Shown: piece after piece, positions 13,320 to 14,757 of the stretch | Position numbering within the stretch: the stretch's first letter is position 1 | Layout: each line of letters begins with the position of its first letter | From: Pseudomonas sp. | Lineage (GTDB): Bacteria > Pseudomonadota > Gammaproteobacteria > Pseudomonadales > Pseudomonadaceae | Direction: 5' to 3' | NCBI RefSeq assembly: GCF_030147005.1 | Contig: NZ_JASLAW010000253.1 | Span: 1-14,757 of the forward strand | Length of the DNA: 14,757 nt | Position numbers and translations under genes: made by a program | Notes under the pieces: model-generated | The model's database searches: none | What the model was told of the DNA's origin: nothing | What the model saw: only the letters and a program-made list of their open reading frames with translations

Positions 13320-14288
13320 TCAGTGCGTACGCGCCACCGCAAATTCGCTCAGCTCAACCAGAGCATCGCGGTATTCGCTGGCCGGAAGGGCGTCCAGGCA
13401 CGTGATCGCACGGGCCACGTAATCGCGTGCCAGTTGGGCGGTATATTCCAGTGAACCGGACGCTTCCACGGCGGCGCGAATGGCCTCCAGGTCTTCAATC
13501 CCGCCTTTCTGGATCGCCTTGCGCACCAGCGCAGCCTGCTCCGGCGTGCCTTCGCGCATGGTGTAGATCAGCGGCAAGGTCGGCTTGCCCTCGGCCAGGT
13601 CGTCACCGACGTTCTTGCCCAGGGTTTCGGCGTCGCCACGGTAGTCGAGCAGGTCGTCCACCAGCTGGAACGCCACGCCCAGGTGGTCGCCAAAGGTGCG
13701 CAGGGCTTCGGCCTGTTCGGCGGTCGCCCCACACAACGCGGCGGCGCTGTGGGTAGAGGCTTCGAAGAGCATCGCGGTCTTGCCGCGAATCACTTCCATA
13801 TAGGTTTCTTCGGTGGTGCTGGCGTCGCGTACCTTCGACAGCTGCAACACTTCGCCTTCTGCGATGATGCGCGTGGCCTGTGAAAGAATTTTCATCACCG
13901 GCATCGAACCCAGCTCAACCATCATTTCGAACGAGCGCGAGTACAGGAAATCGCCTACCAGTACGCTTGGCGCGTTGCCCCACATGGCATTGGCGGTTTC
14001 GCGGCCACGGCGCATGCCGGACATGTCGACCACGTCGTCATGCAGCAGGGTGGCGGTGTGCAGGAATTCGATAGTGGCAGCCAGCAGGCGCAGGTCATCG
14101 CCTTCGCGGCCCAGGGCCTTGCCGCACAGCAACACTAATAAAGGACGCAGGCGTTTACCGCCCGCCGACGTAATGTAGTCGCCAATTTTGGAGACCAGCG
14201 GCACTTTAGACGTCAGCTGCTGCTTGATGATGCCGTCGACGGCGCTAAAATCGTCCGCGACCGCGCGGTAGAAAGCTTGGGGTTGCAT
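13320..14288 (-). CDS. ispB: Polyprenyl (octaprenyl/nonaprenyl) diphosphate synthase IspB
   Basis: Trans-prenyltransferase of 322 residues that extends farnesyl diphosphate with isopentenyl diphosphate to make the ubiquinone side chain. Pseudomonas uses mainly ubiquinone-9, so the product is more likely nonaprenyl than octaprenyl diphosphate. Landmarks are GGKRLRP (43-49), the first Asp-rich motif LLHDDVVD (81-88), MRRGRETAN after it, GKT (169-171) and the second Asp-rich motif QLVDDLLD (208-215). The start MQPQAFYRAVADDFSAVDGI is typical. GGAG is unusually far (14 bases) upstream of the ATG, so initiation may be weak. A consensus-like promoter lies upstream, divergent from rplU, the common arrangement in gammaproteobacteria. 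Confidence 0.96.
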   Translation of the reverse strand: MQPQAFYRAVADDFSAVDGIIKQQLTSKVPLVSKIGDYITSAGGKRLRPLLVLLCGKALGREGDDLRLLAATIEFLHTATLLHDDVVDMSGMRRGRETANAMWGNAPSVLVGDFLYSRSFEMMVELGSMPVMKILSQATRIIAEGEVLQLSKVRDASTTEETYMEVIRGKTAMLFEASTHSAAALCGATAEQAEALRTFGDHLGVAFQLVDDLLDYRGDAETLGKNVGDDLAEGKPTLPLIYTMREGTPEQAALVRKAIQKGGIEDLEAIRAAVEASGSLEYTAQLARDYVARAITCLDALPASEYRDALVELSEFAVARTH

Positions 14289-14320
14289 CAGCGACAGTCG
14301 CTCCAGAAGGGTTGCGCGGC

Positions 14321-14349
14321 ATGCTAGGACCCTGACCCCCGGGTGTCAA
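14321..14349 (-). promoter_or_regulatory. Sigma-70 promoter of ispB
   Basis: On the minus strand a perfect TTGACA (14344-14349) is separated by 17 bases from TAGCAT (14321-14326, 4 of 6). Transcription should start near 14314, giving a leader of about 26 bases. Confidence 0.8.
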
Positions 14350-14386
14350 GGCGCGCCCAGTCACCATCAAAGCTACTGCGGGCTGG

Positions 14387-14520
14387 GAGCCTTCGGCTCT
14401 ACGCGCGTAATCCTGAGTCAAAAACAGGCTCGGAATGCTCATTTACAACCAGTAAATTCCCCTTCCTCACCTGTTTTTTCCTTGTCTTCCCTTCGCTCGC
14501 TACGCTTTCAAGGCGACTGG
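14387..14520. other. Structured non-coding block between the divergent ispB and rplU promoters
   Basis: The gap 14289-14687 contains no gene I can support. Besides the two promoters it holds nested inverted repeats: GAGCC-TTC-GGCTC (14387-14399); AAAAACAGG (14420-14428) with CCTGTTTTT (14470-14478); and inside that pair ATTTAC-aacca-GTAAAT (14441-14457). This block lies upstream of both predicted start sites, so neither ispB nor rplU RNA would include it. It could be a repeat element, a small RNA with its own promoter, or a protein-binding region. I have a vague recollection of similar intergenic sequence in other Pseudomonas genomes but cannot confirm it. Confidence 0.5.
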
Positions 14521-14527
14521 CGGCCCC

Positions 14528-14556
14528 TTGCAACACCCATTTACCTTGCGTACAAT
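14528..14556 (+). promoter_or_regulatory. Sigma-70 promoter of rplU
   Basis: TTGCAA (14528-14533), 17 bases, then TACAAT (14551-14556, 5 of 6). A start near 14563 gives a leader of about 125 bases before rplU, long enough for regulation of ribosomal protein synthesis. Within the leader I see only the 8-base palindrome GGACGTCC (14607-14614). Confidence 0.75.
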
Positions 14557-14687
14557 CGCGCACCCTGAACTTCCTGGGCAGCACCTGCCTTACGCAATTG
14601 CATTCGGGACGTCCATCCCATGCAGCCATGCCAGCCAATACCTCTTCTTATAAAGCGCTGGGTGAGCAGGATTATCGGAGAAATACC

Positions 14688-14757
14688 ATGTCGTACGCAG
14701 TAATTGTTACTGGTGGCAAGCAATACAAGGTCGCCCCAGGTGAATACCTGAAGATCG
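14688..14757 (+). CDS. rplU: 50S ribosomal protein L21 (5' part only)
   Basis: The first 23 codons are present, and the gene runs off the window. MSYAVIVTGGKQYKV, then APGEYLKI, is the conserved L21 N-terminus, the part that packs against 23S rRNA. CGGAG (14676-14680) precedes ATG 14688 at normal spacing. rpmA (L27) is expected next, outside the window. Confidence 0.95.
   Translation, partial: MSYAVIVTGGKQYKVAPGEYLKI

Noticed and set aside
14245..14638. Two short minus-strand open frames (14245-14442 and 14399-14638)
   Set aside because: They overlap promoters and the stem-loop block, lack ribosome binding sites and show no protein-like pattern; such frames in this gap are probably spurious.

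Overview
The window looks like chromosomal DNA of a Pseudomonas of the fluorescens group. Three things point there. The block fklB, a small PA4570-like gene, ispB and rplU has the order I recall from PA4572-PA4568 of P. aeruginosa. The coding sequence is GC-rich throughout. Four intergenic stretches carry the paired REP elements (REPINs, of the GTGGGAGCGGGCTTGC type) typical of this group. There is no phage, insertion sequence, tRNA, rRNA or CRISPR array.

Layout. Positions 1-312 form a perfect inverted repeat of REPIN material. It precedes a SulP anion transporter with a STAS domain (400-1845, +). After another REPIN comes a small periplasmic LprI-like protein (1975-2349, -). A compact + strand operon follows: GntP-family permease (2595-3944), RpiR-family regulator (3957-4817) and N-acyl-D-amino-acid deacylase (4819-6315), with gaps of 12 and 1 bases. 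It reads as an uptake and hydrolysis module for N-acylated D-amino acids. A 13-base AT-rich palindrome upstream of it is a candidate operator.

Positions 6410-8875 encode an 821-residue toxin-like protein, the most unusual gene here. Its N-terminal part resembles the dermonecrotic-toxin N-terminal family of Pseudomonas. It has a hydrophobic middle, an acidic Ser-rich linker and a C-terminal domain whose motif order matches cholera-toxin-type ADP-ribosyltransferases. It has its own likely promoter and no recognisable chaperone or immunity gene. A small glyoxalase-fold protein (8961-9329, +) follows.

The right half is mainly core genome: a methyl-accepting chemotaxis protein (9386-11305, -) with a sigma-28-like promoter; FklB peptidyl-prolyl isomerase (11605-12222, +); a small protein behind a near-perfect Fur box (12367-12624, -); the zinc-ribbon protein YjdM/PhnA (12785-13126, -); polyprenyl diphosphate synthase IspB (13320-14288, -); and, divergently, the start of rplU (14688 to the window end, +). 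The ispB-rplU gap holds clear sigma-70 promoters for both genes. Between them lies a block of nested stem-loops that neither promoter would transcribe.
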